NCBI RefSeq assembly: GCF_903181435.1
Contig: NZ_CAEUHO010000004.1
Location: 1,116,001 to 1,180,000 of the forward strand
Length of the DNA: 64,000 nt
Direction of reading: 5' to 3'
From: Bacteroides acidifaciens
Lineage (GTDB): Bacteria > Bacteroidota > Bacteroidia > Bacteroidales > Bacteroidaceae
Position numbers and translations under genes: made by a program. The stretch's first letter is position 1; every line of letters starts with the position of its first letter. Shown here in pieces: positions 26,659 to 35,610 of this stretch. The notes under the pieces were generated by a model that ran no database searches, was not told the DNA's origin, and was given only the letters and a program-made list of their open reading frames with translations.

Positions 26659-28554
26659 TTATTTCTTCAACGCTTCCATCAATTTCTTTTTCATTGTATC
26701 TGTACCTGGGAATCCTGTTTGTTTGAAGGTTGTATTCCCTTCGGCATCTATTACGAAATAAGTCGGTACTCCTTGGATATTGAATTTGTCCATTAAATAT
26801 TTCCATTGATCGTTGGTCACACGGAAATGTTCTCCGTGGATATCGGGTATCATATTCTCCCAAGTTCCTTTAGGCGAATTTTCTCCTGCTACGTATAAAT
26901 AAAGAATATCTTTATCTTTCAATTCTTCTTTCATCGGAATCATAGCTTTGTTAGCCATTCTGCAGGGCCCACACCAAGTTGCCCAAAAGTCCACTAACAA
27001 TACATGTCCTTTGAATTTGGAAATAATGGTGGAAAATAGCTCCTCGTTGCTTACTTCACCTACTTCATTGATTTGGTATCCGGTTTTCTGTTTGTTCAGT
27101 TCCATCTTCTTGAGCAATTTCCTGTTAAAATCTGTCAGCATCTCTTTGTAGGCAGGTGAGGGCAATGCTTCAAGTGCCGCTGTTTGTTCGGCGGTTAGCG
27201 GTGTGAAATCTTCAATGGAGCGGTAGTACCTGCATGCTTCTGCCATCTGAAATAGAATTCCCTGATTAGTACCTAGATGTTGCTCCAAAAGATCTTTTCT
27301 GGAAGCGAACACACCTATCCCGTATGCATATTCCGGTGCGTATAAATCTGCCGGTGAGTTAAGAACAAGTTCTTTGAATACATCGAAATAATTATCTGGA
27401 AGTTCTATTTTGGTATTCATGTAGTATTCTTTTGTCTGCTCCTTGTTTAGCTTCTGGCTGGCGACATGTGCACGCATCAGTATATCCTTGGCCATAAAAA
27501 TTCCGATGCCTGTGGTTATATCCGTATTGGCTTTTAGAACTTCTTTTGCGGCAAGGCTGAGGGGGGCTTCTTCTATTTGTTTATGAATGTCACGTCGTTT
27601 CTCTACAAAATAGTTTTTTACTCCGTCAATGTCTTTTCCGATTACCTCGTTCACAGTTTCTCGCGGGTTGCTAACCAAATTGGTTTGGATGGAATTGTCC
27701 ATCAGTTCTTGTTGCAATTCAGCCAGATAACCACTGTAATAAGCCTTTTTCCCATACGGTTTGCTGTCTTTTTGCAAGTGTGATTGTTGGCGTGTACATT
27801 CGGCTGTATTGATGATAATCGAAATTTCTTTACCGGGAGCCAGGAAACAAGGAATTTGGGCAAACGGGAAAACAAGTGTAGCCGGAGTTACCGTAATCAC
27901 ATCTGTTTGAACTTGAAAAGTTCCATCTTCATTGATGTTCACTTCTTTTGCGAAGTTCAACCATCTGACCGGGTCATTCAGATGCAATTTGCCTGATGCC
28001 GGCATATCTGCCTTAAAGTCGAGCACTCTTCCTTTTAATGTGGCTTTGGCATATGTGAGTTCCGGTGTCGGCAATTGAGCTTTCTTGTTGATTTTGTGGA
28101 TTATCGCATCTTTGGGTAGTGGAGTTTTGCGGAAATTTTTCTCATTGAGTTGTATTCCCCATATCTTGTATGCTCCGTCAAAATCTCCTTCGGAGAAATC
28201 CAGGCTGGTCACATTTTCCGGTATTGGCGGAAATAGGAGCTGAAACTCCGCTTCTCCTGATTCCGGCATCCAGAATTCCTTGTCGAGTGTAATTCCAACT
28301 CCCTTTCGGATAGGGTAAAGCGTTCCATTATTGTCTTTCAGGAAACTCCCGGTTGCTATTTTTATCCAGTATTTGGGTCGATAGTAAGCTTTCACATATA
28401 CAGTGGTCACTGTGTCACTCATGACAATTTTGTCAACTTCGATACTGTTGGAACTCCAGGCAAGAAGAGGAGGACGTTCAATAACTCTGTCTTTGGCTTG
28501 TACAGTGCATACTGTGCAGAGTACCAAACCGATAATCCATGCGAATCTTTTCAT
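26659..28554 (-). CDS. Large TlpA-like thioredoxin-domain protein
   Basis: A 631-residue exported protein. The signal peptide is at the N-terminus (ends CTVCTVQAK). A long beta-rich and then helical region (to about 500) has no motif I can name. The C-terminal 130 residues are a thioredoxin domain with FWATWCGPC and the cis-Pro region GVPTYFVID. Such proteins are common in Bacteroides and are thought to act in periplasmic thiol chemistry. A TATATTTG -7-like element on the minus strand (28577-28584) may give its own transcript apart from the upstream blaI-M56 pair. The gene ends at the long inverted repeat shared with the Mrp gene. Confidence 0.85.
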   Translation of the reverse strand: MKRFAWIIGLVLCTVCTVQAKDRVIERPPLLAWSSNSIEVDKIVMSDTVTTVYVKAYYRPKYWIKIATGSFLKDNNGTLYPIRKGVGITLDKEFWMPESGEAEFQLLFPPIPENVTSLDFSEGDFDGAYKIWGIQLNEKNFRKTPLPKDAIIHKINKKAQLPTPELTYAKATLKGRVLDFKADMPASGKLHLNDPVRWLNFAKEVNINEDGTFQVQTDVITVTPATLVFPFAQIPCFLAPGKEISIIINTAECTRQQSHLQKDSKPYGKKAYYSGYLAELQQELMDNSIQTNLVSNPRETVNEVIGKDIDGVKNYFVEKRRDIHKQIEEAPLSLAAKEVLKANTDITTGIGIFMAKDILMRAHVASQKLNKEQTKEYYMNTKIELPDNYFDVFKELVLNSPADLYAPEYAYGIGVFASRKDLLEQHLGTNQGILFQMAEACRYYRSIEDFTPLTAEQTAALEALPSPAYKEMLTDFNRKLLKKMELNKQKTGYQINEVGEVSNEELFSTIISKFKGHVLLVDFWATWCGPCRMANKAMIPMKEELKDKDILYLYVAGENSPKGTWENMIPDIHGEHFRVTNDQWKYLMDKFNIQGVPTYFVIDAEGNTTFKQTGFPGTDTMKKKLMEALKK

Positions 28555-28653
28555 ATGAATAGTGTTTTGTTGCTAACAAATATAAGGATATTTTTGTAAC
28601 TATCCTTACGGAAAGAGAAAAAAATGCTTTTTTTCCGGTATTGATGAAAGAAA

Positions 28654-28715
28654 TGTCCGGCACCGGGGAACGCCCCTTTCCCCACCGATGAGGAAAGGGT
28701 ACGGCACTGGGGGAT
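28654..28715. repeat. Gap with TCCGGCACCGGGG-type repeat copies
   Basis: TGTCCGGCACCGGGG (28654-28668) and a degenerate copy ACGGCACTGGGGGAT (28701-28715) flank a C- and G-rich inverted stretch in which CCTTTCCCC pairs with its near-complement around 28675-28700. Near-identical words occur at 61939-61980 beside dnaG. This is probably a dispersed intergenic element and may serve as the transcript end of the M56 gene. Confidence 0.5.
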
Positions 28716-28719
28716 AAAT

Positions 28720-30537
28720 TTACTGTAGCCGGAATACAATAGGAAGGGTATATTCTACGGCAACTGCTTGTCCGCGTTGCTGTCCCGGTTCCCATTTTGG
28801 CATATTGCCCACTACACGAATGGCTTCTGCATCCAAAGAAGGAGAAACGCTACGTAGTACTTTTATATCTGACAAGCTGCCATCTTTTCCGACAACCATC
28901 TTTATGATGACTCTGCCTTGCTCCTTGTTCTTTTGTGCAATAGTCGGATATTTAATGTTTCTGGCAAGATACTTCATCAGCCCGGCTGTTCCGCCAGGGA
29001 ATTTTGGTATTGTTTCTACTACTTTGAAAGTCGGTTCCGTATCTCCTGTTTTAATACCTACTGCATCAGGAGTTGAATCCTCTTTTAAGCCATAGCCTAC
29101 TACGACTACTTCTTCCAAATCAGACTGCTTTATTTCTTCTGCTTTAGCGGGTTCGGGACCGGTTAGTCTGAAGGCAACGGGAACTGTGAATCTGACATTT
29201 ACTGCTTGTCCTCTCTGCTTGCCGGGTTTCCATGCAGGCATAGCGGCGATTACACGTTCGGCCTCCTTATCCAAATAGGGGTCTACACTTCGAACTACTT
29301 TTATATCGGATATGCTTCCGTCTTTTTTGACAATGAAACTTACAATCACACGTCCTTGTATACCTTTGGCGTGGGCTTCGGCCGGATATTTGATGTTCTG
29401 TGAAAGGTATTCCATCAATGCTTTCATTCCGCCGGGAAAATCAGGCATTTCTTCTACAACTTCAAACACAACAGAATCCGGTACGCTCTTACTATGAGTC
29501 TCCATTGTTTCTTTTATCTTCTTATCCTGTGGAAGAGTTATCTTTTGAATCTCTTCTGCAGGAAGTTCTGGAATAGTCGCTATTTCAGGTTCAGGGAAGA
29601 CTTGCGCCGTTGCCTGTCCCATCACTTCTTTGGCGAATTTCTCTGTAGTACGTGCCACCATTTCGATGTTGCTGACAATCATCAACAGGGCAGCCAAGGG
29701 GAGAAACATCAGATATTTAGTTCTCCCTATTTCTTTTGTTCTTCGTTTATTCATCATTTTAATACGATTTTTGAGTGGTAAAACATTGAAACTATTTGAT
29801 AAATTTGCTGCAGCCTTGTGATGTGCCAGTCCCAACAAATGGTACTGGTATGATTTACTGTCATGTCCCGTCTCCAATACCCGGTGATCTGCCATGTATT
29901 CGAGATTACCTCTGACTTCCCGTTTCATCAGCCAGATAAACGGGTTGAACCAGCAGAACGTACACATTAGCTCACTGATTAATACGTCTACCGAATGATA
30001 TTGGCGGGCGTGTGTTTCCTCATGGGTAATGATTTCGCTGATTTCGGACTCCGTATGCGACTGTGGATAAATGAATATCCATCGGAAGAAAGAGAATGGA
30101 CCGTTTACTTTCTTTAAAAGATGTACGCGTGTCCCTTGTATAGTGCTTTTTGAACACTGGATGTGCAATCGTATGATACTGCCTAACTGTAGAAGGAAAC
30201 GTGTTGCCAGGAATAATACCCCGCTCCAATAGATGATTTTCATAAAGAGTATGGTTAATTCTTGCCAATTCATCGTAGGTTCTTGTTGTGGGGTAACAGT
30301 TTGCTCCGGAAGTATTATTGTCGCATAAAGATCTGCCATTGCCACCATTGGCTCGTGAGCCTTGATCCATTCTTGAATATTCAATAAAGGATAAAGCAAG
30401 GAGATGGCAAAGAAGCTCAGCAAAGCTATCCGACGCCAATGGAAGAAGGTGTCTTTATAGAAAAACAGCCGATAGAATGCGTAGAATAGAGCTATCGCTA
30501 CATTTATCTTTAGAAAATAGGTTAATTCCGGAGTCAT
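28720..30537 (-). CDS. M56 (BlaR1-like) membrane metallopeptidase with two TonB C-terminal domains
   Basis: A 605-residue protein encoded after a BlaI repressor. The N-terminal half has several membrane helices and the M56 zinc site HEETH (H172-H176), with E213 in NLEYMADH as the likely third ligand. A further helix (about 275-290) leads to the periplasmic part. This has two TonB C-terminal domains (about 361-460 and 510-603), each with YPxxAxxxGxxGRV-type and VRF/VEYTLPIxFR-type motifs. Between them, at 476-483, lies EVVVVGYG, a TonB-box-like motif of SusC receptors. BlaR1-type peptidases sense a signal and inactivate the BlaI repressor. The fused TonB domains suggest a link to outer-membrane receptors. 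Confidence 0.9.
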   Translation of the reverse strand: MTPELTYFLKINVAIALFYAFYRLFFYKDTFFHWRRIALLSFFAISLLYPLLNIQEWIKAHEPMVAMADLYATIILPEQTVTPQQEPTMNWQELTILFMKIIYWSGVLFLATRFLLQLGSIIRLHIQCSKSTIQGTRVHLLKKVNGPFSFFRWIFIYPQSHTESEISEIITHEETHARQYHSVDVLISELMCTFCWFNPFIWLMKREVRGNLEYMADHRVLETGHDSKSYQYHLLGLAHHKAAANLSNSFNVLPLKNRIKMMNKRRTKEIGRTKYLMFLPLAALLMIVSNIEMVARTTEKFAKEVMGQATAQVFPEPEIATIPELPAEEIQKITLPQDKKIKETMETHSKSVPDSVVFEVVEEMPDFPGGMKALMEYLSQNIKYPAEAHAKGIQGRVIVSFIVKKDGSISDIKVVRSVDPYLDKEAERVIAAMPAWKPGKQRGQAVNVRFTVPVAFRLTGPEPAKAEEIKQSDLEEVVVVGYGLKEDSTPDAVGIKTGDTEPTFKVVETIPKFPGGTAGLMKYLARNIKYPTIAQKNKEQGRVIIKMVVGKDGSLSDIKVLRSVSPSLDAEAIRVVGNMPKWEPGQQRGQAVAVEYTLPIVFRLQ

Positions 30538-30555
30538 AGTAATAAATATTTTCTA

Positions 30556-30921
30556 TTAATCTTCTTTCCCTTTTTCAATCAAGTCGATGATGTCTTTGAG
30601 GTCATCGGTCGAAATCTTTTGGTCTTTGGCAAAGAAAGAAACCATTTCTTTGTAAGAGTTCTCAAAATAGTTGCGAACTACACCGCTCATAAAATGGCGT
30701 TTATACTCATTTTCGCGAATTGCGGGAGTGTATTGGTAGGTATTACCCACACGCTTTGATGCGACGTATCCTTTTCGCTCGAGGTTCTTCACGATAGACG
30801 CTACTGTAGTATACGGTGGAGTCGGTTGCGTATACTTCGCTACGATGTCCTTAACGAAACAGCTTTGTAACTCCCAAATGTAGATCATTACTTCTTCTTC
30901 TTGTATAGTTAACTTTTCCAT
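30556..30921 (-). CDS. BlaI/MecI/CopY-family transcriptional repressor
   Basis: A 121-residue winged-helix repressor: LTIQEEEVMIYIWELQSCFVKDIV, then PPYTTVASIVKNLERKGYVAS as the recognition part, and a C-terminal dimerisation helix. BlaI proteins repress target operons until a BlaR1-type peptidase cleaves them. Here the peptidase gene follows 18 bases downstream, so the pair is a complete sensor-repressor unit. The cleavage site cannot be read directly. Two dyads in its own promoter (30938-30971) suggest autorepression. Confidence 0.93.
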   Translation of the reverse strand: MEKLTIQEEEVMIYIWELQSCFVKDIVAKYTQPTPPYTTVASIVKNLERKGYVASKRVGNTYQYTPAIRENEYKRHFMSGVVRNYFENSYKEMVSFFAKDQKISTDDLKDIIDLIEKGKED

Positions 30922-30937
30922 GGAGATGTTGTTTAAT

Positions 30938-30981
30938 TACGAATACTTCGCAAAACTACGAATAATTCGTAAGTGTGCAAT
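30938..30981 (-). promoter_or_regulatory. blaI promoter with two operator-like dyads
   Basis: On the minus strand the -7 is TAGTTTTG (30951-30958) and the -33 is ATTG (30978-30981), 19 bases apart. A perfect palindrome TACGAATAATTCGTA occupies 30957-30971. A degenerate copy TACGAATACTTCGCA is at 30938-30952, its start 19 bases away from that of the first. The two dyads bracket the -7, so a bound dimer on either would block RNA polymerase. BlaI binding is the natural inference. Confidence 0.75.
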
Positions 30982-31320
30982 AATTAGTGGGTTAATAAAT
31001 GTAAATGCATAATTGTTGCAAGAATGTATTGATTGTTTTATTCTGATGAAAATACATAAGCATGAAAAATGCTCGGATAAGCATTATTTTTGCTTTAATA
31101 GTCACGTTTTAATAACATTTATGCTAATAATAGTCTATTAGATATTTTTTTATTTAAAATAAATGAAATATATTTGTGGATATGAAACAGACGTTAAATA
31201 TGGATGGTGTGTTTCGATACGCTGGTAAAGTTCGGAAAATTCCCCGCACCTAGTAACAAAACTATTAACTAACAATGCTGACCGAAGGGAAGAGGGAGGC
31301 AAACTAAAAAAATAAATGAT
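30982..31320. other. Intergenic region between divergent blaI and barrel-protein genes
   Basis: About 340 bases of A/T-rich sequence. The only element I can support is TTTT-N19-TATATTTG (31146-31176), a plus-strand promoter for the barrel gene. It leaves a leader of about 140 nt with no evident strong fold. No reading frame of coding quality is present. Confidence 0.6.
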
Positions 31321-31908
31321 ATGAAAAAAGGTTTGATTTTTGTGCTATTTGCACTTGTTTCTGTCGTTTCTTATTCTCAGATTTCTTGGAATGCCAAAGT
31401 AGGTATGAATATGAGTAACTTTACCGGAGACTCTGATACTGATATGAGAATTGGGTTTAATGTTGGTATTGGTATGGAATACCAATTTACTGATATGTGG
31501 TCTATTCAACCTTCTTTGATGTTTACTCAGAAAGGAGCTAAAATGGATGAATTGAAAGCTAATCCAATGTATTTAGAAATTCCAGTAATGGCTGCTGCGA
31601 GATTTGAAATTGCTGAAAATCAGAATATTGTGGTGAAAGCAGGTCCTTATTTTGGATTTGGTATTGCTGGTAAATATAAAGCAGGCGGTGAAAAAATTGA
31701 TTTCTTTAAAGATATTAAAGATGAAGATGGAGATATCTTGATGGAAGGTGCAAAGAAATTTGATGCTGGTCTTGGTGTAGGTGTCGCTTATGAAATTAAT
31801 AAATTCTTTATTGATTTGACTGGAGAATTTGGTTTGGCTAAAATTTATGATGGCGATGGTGCTCCGAAAAACATGAACTTCTCTATCGGTGTAGGTTATA
31901 AATTCTAA
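31321..31908 (+). CDS. Outer-membrane beta-barrel protein (porin family)
   Basis: A 195-residue exported protein. The signal peptide ends near SVVSYSQ. The rest consists of alternating amphipathic strands, with AKVGMNMSNFTGD at the start, GFNVGIGMEYQFTDMWSIQP, and a terminal FSIGVGYKF ending in Phe, typical for barrel insertion. It matches the small eight-stranded OMP_b-brl_2 type common in Bacteroidetes. The function is unknown. It has its own promoter at 31146-31176 and its own terminator, so it is a single-gene unit. Confidence 0.88.
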   Translation: MKKGLIFVLFALVSVVSYSQISWNAKVGMNMSNFTGDSDTDMRIGFNVGIGMEYQFTDMWSIQPSLMFTQKGAKMDELKANPMYLEIPVMAAARFEIAENQNIVVKAGPYFGFGIAGKYKAGGEKIDFFKDIKDEDGDILMEGAKKFDAGLGVGVAYEINKFFIDLTGEFGLAKIYDGDGAPKNMNFSIGVGYKF

Positions 31909-31942
31909 TAAGATTATACTCTCTTTATAATATCTCTTTAAA

Positions 31943-31984
31943 AATCCCTCGTCCTATACTCTCTTTGGACGGGGGATTTTTTTA
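31943..31984 (+). terminator. Intrinsic terminator of the barrel-protein gene
   Basis: AATCCCTCGTCC (31943-31954) pairs with GGACGGGGGATT (31967-31978), with one G-U pair, followed by seven Ts. Confidence 0.92.
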
Positions 31985-32067
31985 TCCTTACTTTCCGATG
32001 CAGAAAAAACAGCATTCCTTAATAAATAAGAATATACCGTTCGTTTCTCTCTTTTGTATTATATCTA

Positions 32068-33327
32068 TCAATCACTTACCTGCTTGGATAAGTTTTCTTT
32101 CTCTTTTAGTTCCTTATATCTCTCTATGGCATGTTTACGACTCATAAGTATTTGCCAACGATATACCCAGCAGGTAGTCAGAAAATAGAACCCCGCTTGT
32201 AACCACAAAGCTTTATATTCAAAAGCTACCTCGCTCAAAGTTGCCCCCATATTATTGATTTTTACAAAGCCATTGATTCCGAAGGTAGACGGGAATATGT
32301 AAGATACATACTTCCAGAACGGAGGAATGGCAGCCCCCGGCCAAGAAATTCCTGATATAAATAGCAAAGGGACGGATGTAAATACAAAAATCAGCATACA
32401 CGTCTCCCGATTGCGAATAGCAATGGAAGTTGTCATGGCAAAGAAAATGCAAGCTGCCAAATAAGGAACAACGAATAATACTAACGAACCGGGCTGTCCG
32501 ATTTGGTTGAGGCTGAATAGTCGTGGTACGATATGCAGTACGTAGAAAGCGACCAATACATAAACCATGAAGTAACTTAGTCCCTTTCCGAGTACGATTC
32601 GTAAAGTTCCGTTATAATGCCGGTTGATAGGTACAAGGTCTTTGAAGCGGTTGTTCTCGCGGGCGGTTCCGGCTGCAAGACCGATGCCGAGCAATAGTGT
32701 CTGCTGAATAATCAATACCAGTACAGCAGGAATTAGAAAGGCGGCGAATCCGGCAGTAGGATTGAATATCGAAATCTCCTCATATTCTATCGGGTAAGCA
32801 GTTATTTCATCCTGTCGGTCGGTCGTATTGCCACTGCGGGCTATTTTAATATCCTGATTCATATCCAATGAGACGGCAGTATTGGCTATCAACATGGACT
32901 TATAATAAAGTAATCCGCTCATGTCGCAATAAATACTGACCTGTGTCTGTTTTCCTTTGGCAATGTTATCGCTAAAGTCAGAAGGGATATAGATGATGCC
33001 GTACGCATGTCTGTCCTTCAGCATTTGTTTGGCTTCTTCCATATCAGCGCAATAAGATACGATTTGTATATCAGGTGTAGCGTCTACTTTCCGGAGATAT
33101 TCACGGCTGAGAGATGAATGGGAATCGTCCACCACAACAGCGGGAACTTCACGCACCACTTCATTGTCGTAGATGAAGCTATACAGCAATGGATAGCCCA
33201 ACGGGACGAGTATGAAGAATATCAGTACCCCCTGGTCGCGGAAAGTTGTCTGAAACTCCCGCTTCCAGATATAAAACAGGTCATTGATACCTTGGGCTAT
33301 CTTGTCTTTTAATTTTATATCTTTCAT
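32068..33327 (-). CDS. ABC-2 type transporter permease
   Basis: A 419-residue membrane protein. One helix near residues 33-51 (GVLIFFILVPLGYPLLYSF) is followed by a large extracytoplasmic domain (to about 205) and then about five helices. It includes AAGTARENNRFKDLVPINRH, typical of YhhJ/YbhR-type ABC-2 permeases. Together with the adjacent similar permease it would form a dimeric membrane channel working with the HlyD and TolC proteins of the same operon. No ATPase gene lies in the operon. It begins directly after the stop of the upstream permease gene. Confidence 0.9.
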   Translation of the reverse strand: MKDIKLKDKIAQGINDLFYIWKREFQTTFRDQGVLIFFILVPLGYPLLYSFIYDNEVVREVPAVVVDDSHSSLSREYLRKVDATPDIQIVSYCADMEEAKQMLKDRHAYGIIYIPSDFSDNIAKGKQTQVSIYCDMSGLLYYKSMLIANTAVSLDMNQDIKIARSGNTTDRQDEITAYPIEYEEISIFNPTAGFAAFLIPAVLVLIIQQTLLLGIGLAAGTARENNRFKDLVPINRHYNGTLRIVLGKGLSYFMVYVLVAFYVLHIVPRLFSLNQIGQPGSLVLFVVPYLAACIFFAMTTSIAIRNRETCMLIFVFTSVPLLFISGISWPGAAIPPFWKYVSYIFPSTFGINGFVKINNMGATLSEVAFEYKALWLQAGFYFLTTCWVYRWQILMSRKHAIERYKELKEKENLSKQVSD

Positions 33328-34509
33328 TTAGGGTATGTATTTATAGTAAACCAATGCTTCTTTTAAGCGGTGAACCACAAAGAAAGGAAGCATCATGAAT
33401 ATTAATAATGCCATATAATTGCTCCACGAGTAAGCCATACTGTATCCGTTGAGTGCCTGGTCTACATAAATCAGGAAATAATGGCGCAACGGGAATAGGT
33501 TGCTTAAAGCCTGCAAGACAGGGTGCATAGCCATCACCGGAAAAGAAAAACCGGAAATGGAGAACGATATAACTCCCCATAGTGAGGCGAAACTCAGTCC
33601 GAGCCGCAGCGTGGGCAGAGTTCCTATCATAACGATACCGCAACATTGCGATGCCAGTACAAGGCATAGCGTGGCGAATATCATAGGAAAGATACCGCTA
33701 TTGCAAGGAAAATGTAGGAATCCGTATAGATATACATTATAAAATATACCCATAATGAAAAAGACTACAGTATGGGGAAGCAACTTCCCGGCCAATGCAA
33801 TATAAATGGAGTTGTTACTCATTCGTAACCATTCGCGAGCTGTACGATCTTTGATTTCTACGCCGATTGAATAAACAGTAATCATAAATATTAATAGCAT
33901 GAGCACTCCCGGTATCAGTGTATTACATAAGTATACCGAATAGTTCAGCCACGGATTATTCAGTGGGTGCGTATCGATAACAATCGGTTGCAGATATGCC
34001 ATAGCCTGATCCTCTGTTGCACCTTTGGCGTACAACATGGTCCTTGCGGCAGCTCCCGAAGTGAGTTCTCCCATCATTTTCATGTCTCTGAACAATAGAG
34101 AGCCTGCAATCAGGTAGGAGTAATTGGTGTAGAAGGAGATTGTCGGTTGTCGTTGGCTCTGTGCCTCTGCCGATAAACCTTTGGGAAGGTAAAAGAATCC
34201 ATAGATTTTTCCCTCCTGCATGGCAATACGTGCATCTGTCACATTACTGTAATGAGCTACGATCCCTGTCTGCGAAAAAGCATCCAGATTGCGGACAATA
34301 TTACGGGAAGTAGACGAATCATCCATATCTACTACTCCCGCAGGAAGATCCTTGGGAAGCCCCGAATCCATTAAGGTGGTGAAAAATATATAGCAAAACA
34401 GCGGCGCGATGACCATACAGAATAGGTAGAGCGGGCGTGAAACCAACCGCCGGCACTCTCTTTGCATGACCTGCCACAGAGCTATATATTTCTTTTCTCT
34501 CTCTTTCAT
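33328..34509 (-). CDS. ABC-2 type transporter permease
   Basis: A 393-residue protein of the same architecture as the downstream one: a helix near 24-45 (PLYLFCMVIAPLFCYIFFTT), an extracytoplasmic domain and about five C-terminal helices, with EIKDRTAREWLRMSNNSIYI as the loop seen in this family. The pair is probably a heterodimer. It starts 2 bases after the HlyD stop and ends immediately before the next start, so it is tightly translationally linked. The exported substrate (drug, lipid or bile-salt type) is not evident. Confidence 0.9.
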   Translation of the reverse strand: MKEREKKYIALWQVMQRECRRLVSRPLYLFCMVIAPLFCYIFFTTLMDSGLPKDLPAGVVDMDDSSTSRNIVRNLDAFSQTGIVAHYSNVTDARIAMQEGKIYGFFYLPKGLSAEAQSQRQPTISFYTNYSYLIAGSLLFRDMKMMGELTSGAAARTMLYAKGATEDQAMAYLQPIVIDTHPLNNPWLNYSVYLCNTLIPGVLMLLIFMITVYSIGVEIKDRTAREWLRMSNNSIYIALAGKLLPHTVVFFIMGIFYNVYLYGFLHFPCNSGIFPMIFATLCLVLASQCCGIVMIGTLPTLRLGLSFASLWGVISFSISGFSFPVMAMHPVLQALSNLFPLRHYFLIYVDQALNGYSMAYSWSNYMALLIFMMLPFFVVHRLKEALVYYKYIP

Positions 34510-34511
34510 GA

Positions 34512-35504
34512 TTACTTGCCAATGATGACAGACATACCCGGACGGAGGTTTTCCACCTTCTCTGTCGGAGAAGCTTTTACTTCGAATGTTTTCAGATCGA
34601 ACTGTCCGGTTGTTTTGGTTGCTTTCCAGGCAGCATAAGTGCCTAAGTCTTTCAGATAATATACTTTGAGGTGGATCTTTTTATTGTCCAAAGCAGGAAT
34701 GACTGCTTCGAATTCCGAACCCATTGTCAGATTTTTGAGCAGATCCTCGCGTACGTTGAATGTTACCCACATGTCGTTGAGTTCGGCGATATTCATGATG
34801 GGAGCACCGGTACCCACCAATTCGCCTACCTTCGGGAATATCTCTGAAACTTCTCCCGCAGCCTGTGCTATGAGATAAGTCTCCTTTATGTACGATTCTA
34901 CTTCGGCAACAGCACCTTTTGCCCGGTTTACCAAAGCTTCCGCAGCCATCTTATCTTCACGTTCCGCTCCGTTCTTTGCCATGGTATATTGTGCTTTAGC
35001 TGCTTTCTCTGTAGCAATGCTTGCATCCCGTTGCGCAGTGACTTCATCCAATTTCTGTGCCGGCATTACTCCCTGCTCATAGAGATTCTTTACACGTTGA
35101 TATGATTTTTCGGCAATGGTGACGCCAGCTTGGGCTTTTTGCCACATTTCGTATGCTGCCTGGATTTGTTCCTGACGTGCGCCTTTGATTGCTTTTGCGT
35201 TTTGTGCCTGTGCGGCAGCTTCGGCAGCACGTGCCTGTTCCATTTTTGCCACTACGTCAGGAGCTTCCAAAATGGCCAGCGTATCTCCGGCATTGACGCT
35301 TTGCCCTTCTTTCACGCGAAATTCCAATATACGTCCCGGAACTTTGCTCGAAACGCGATACTCGGTAACTTCAGCCTGTCCCTGTATGATTTCAGGACCT
35401 TTGCGAAGCATGAAGAAGCCAACGACTGCAACGATTGCAATAACTCCCAGTAGAGTAAGGAATGCAAGCAGCATATTGCTGTTTTGTGATTTTATAGGTG
35501 TCAT
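34512..35504 (-). CDS. HlyD-family periplasmic adaptor (membrane fusion protein)
   Basis: A 330-residue adaptor anchored by one N-terminal helix (about 12-33). A lipoyl-type half-motif (SKVPGRILEFRVKEGQSVNAGDTLAILEAP, read in two parts around residues 49-80) is followed by an alpha-helical hairpin rich in Ala, Gln and Glu (about 85-205), the second lipoyl half (AQAAGEVSEIFPKVGELVGTG) and a beta-barrel end. It bridges the two inner-membrane permeases and the TolC channel encoded upstream. Two bases separate it from the first permease. Confidence 0.92.
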   Translation of the reverse strand: MTPIKSQNSNMLLAFLTLLGVIAIVAVVGFFMLRKGPEIIQGQAEVTEYRVSSKVPGRILEFRVKEGQSVNAGDTLAILEAPDVVAKMEQARAAEAAAQAQNAKAIKGARQEQIQAAYEMWQKAQAGVTIAEKSYQRVKNLYEQGVMPAQKLDEVTAQRDASIATEKAAKAQYTMAKNGAEREDKMAAEALVNRAKGAVAEVESYIKETYLIAQAAGEVSEIFPKVGELVGTGAPIMNIAELNDMWVTFNVREDLLKNLTMGSEFEAVIPALDNKKIHLKVYYLKDLGTYAAWKATKTTGQFDLKTFEVKASPTEKVENLRPGMSVIIGK

Positions 35505-35610
35505 ATAATTTATGAATTATGATTTATGTTTTATGATTTATCGATTGTGAGTTGGTTAGGGATTGGGTTGTTTCTGATTGGGCTCTTTACATTATATTCC
35601 CGCTTCTTGT

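Noticed and set aside
32068..34509. Frameshifted single transporter gene
   Set aside because: The two permeases are each complete with start and stop; they are paralogues, not halves of one gene.
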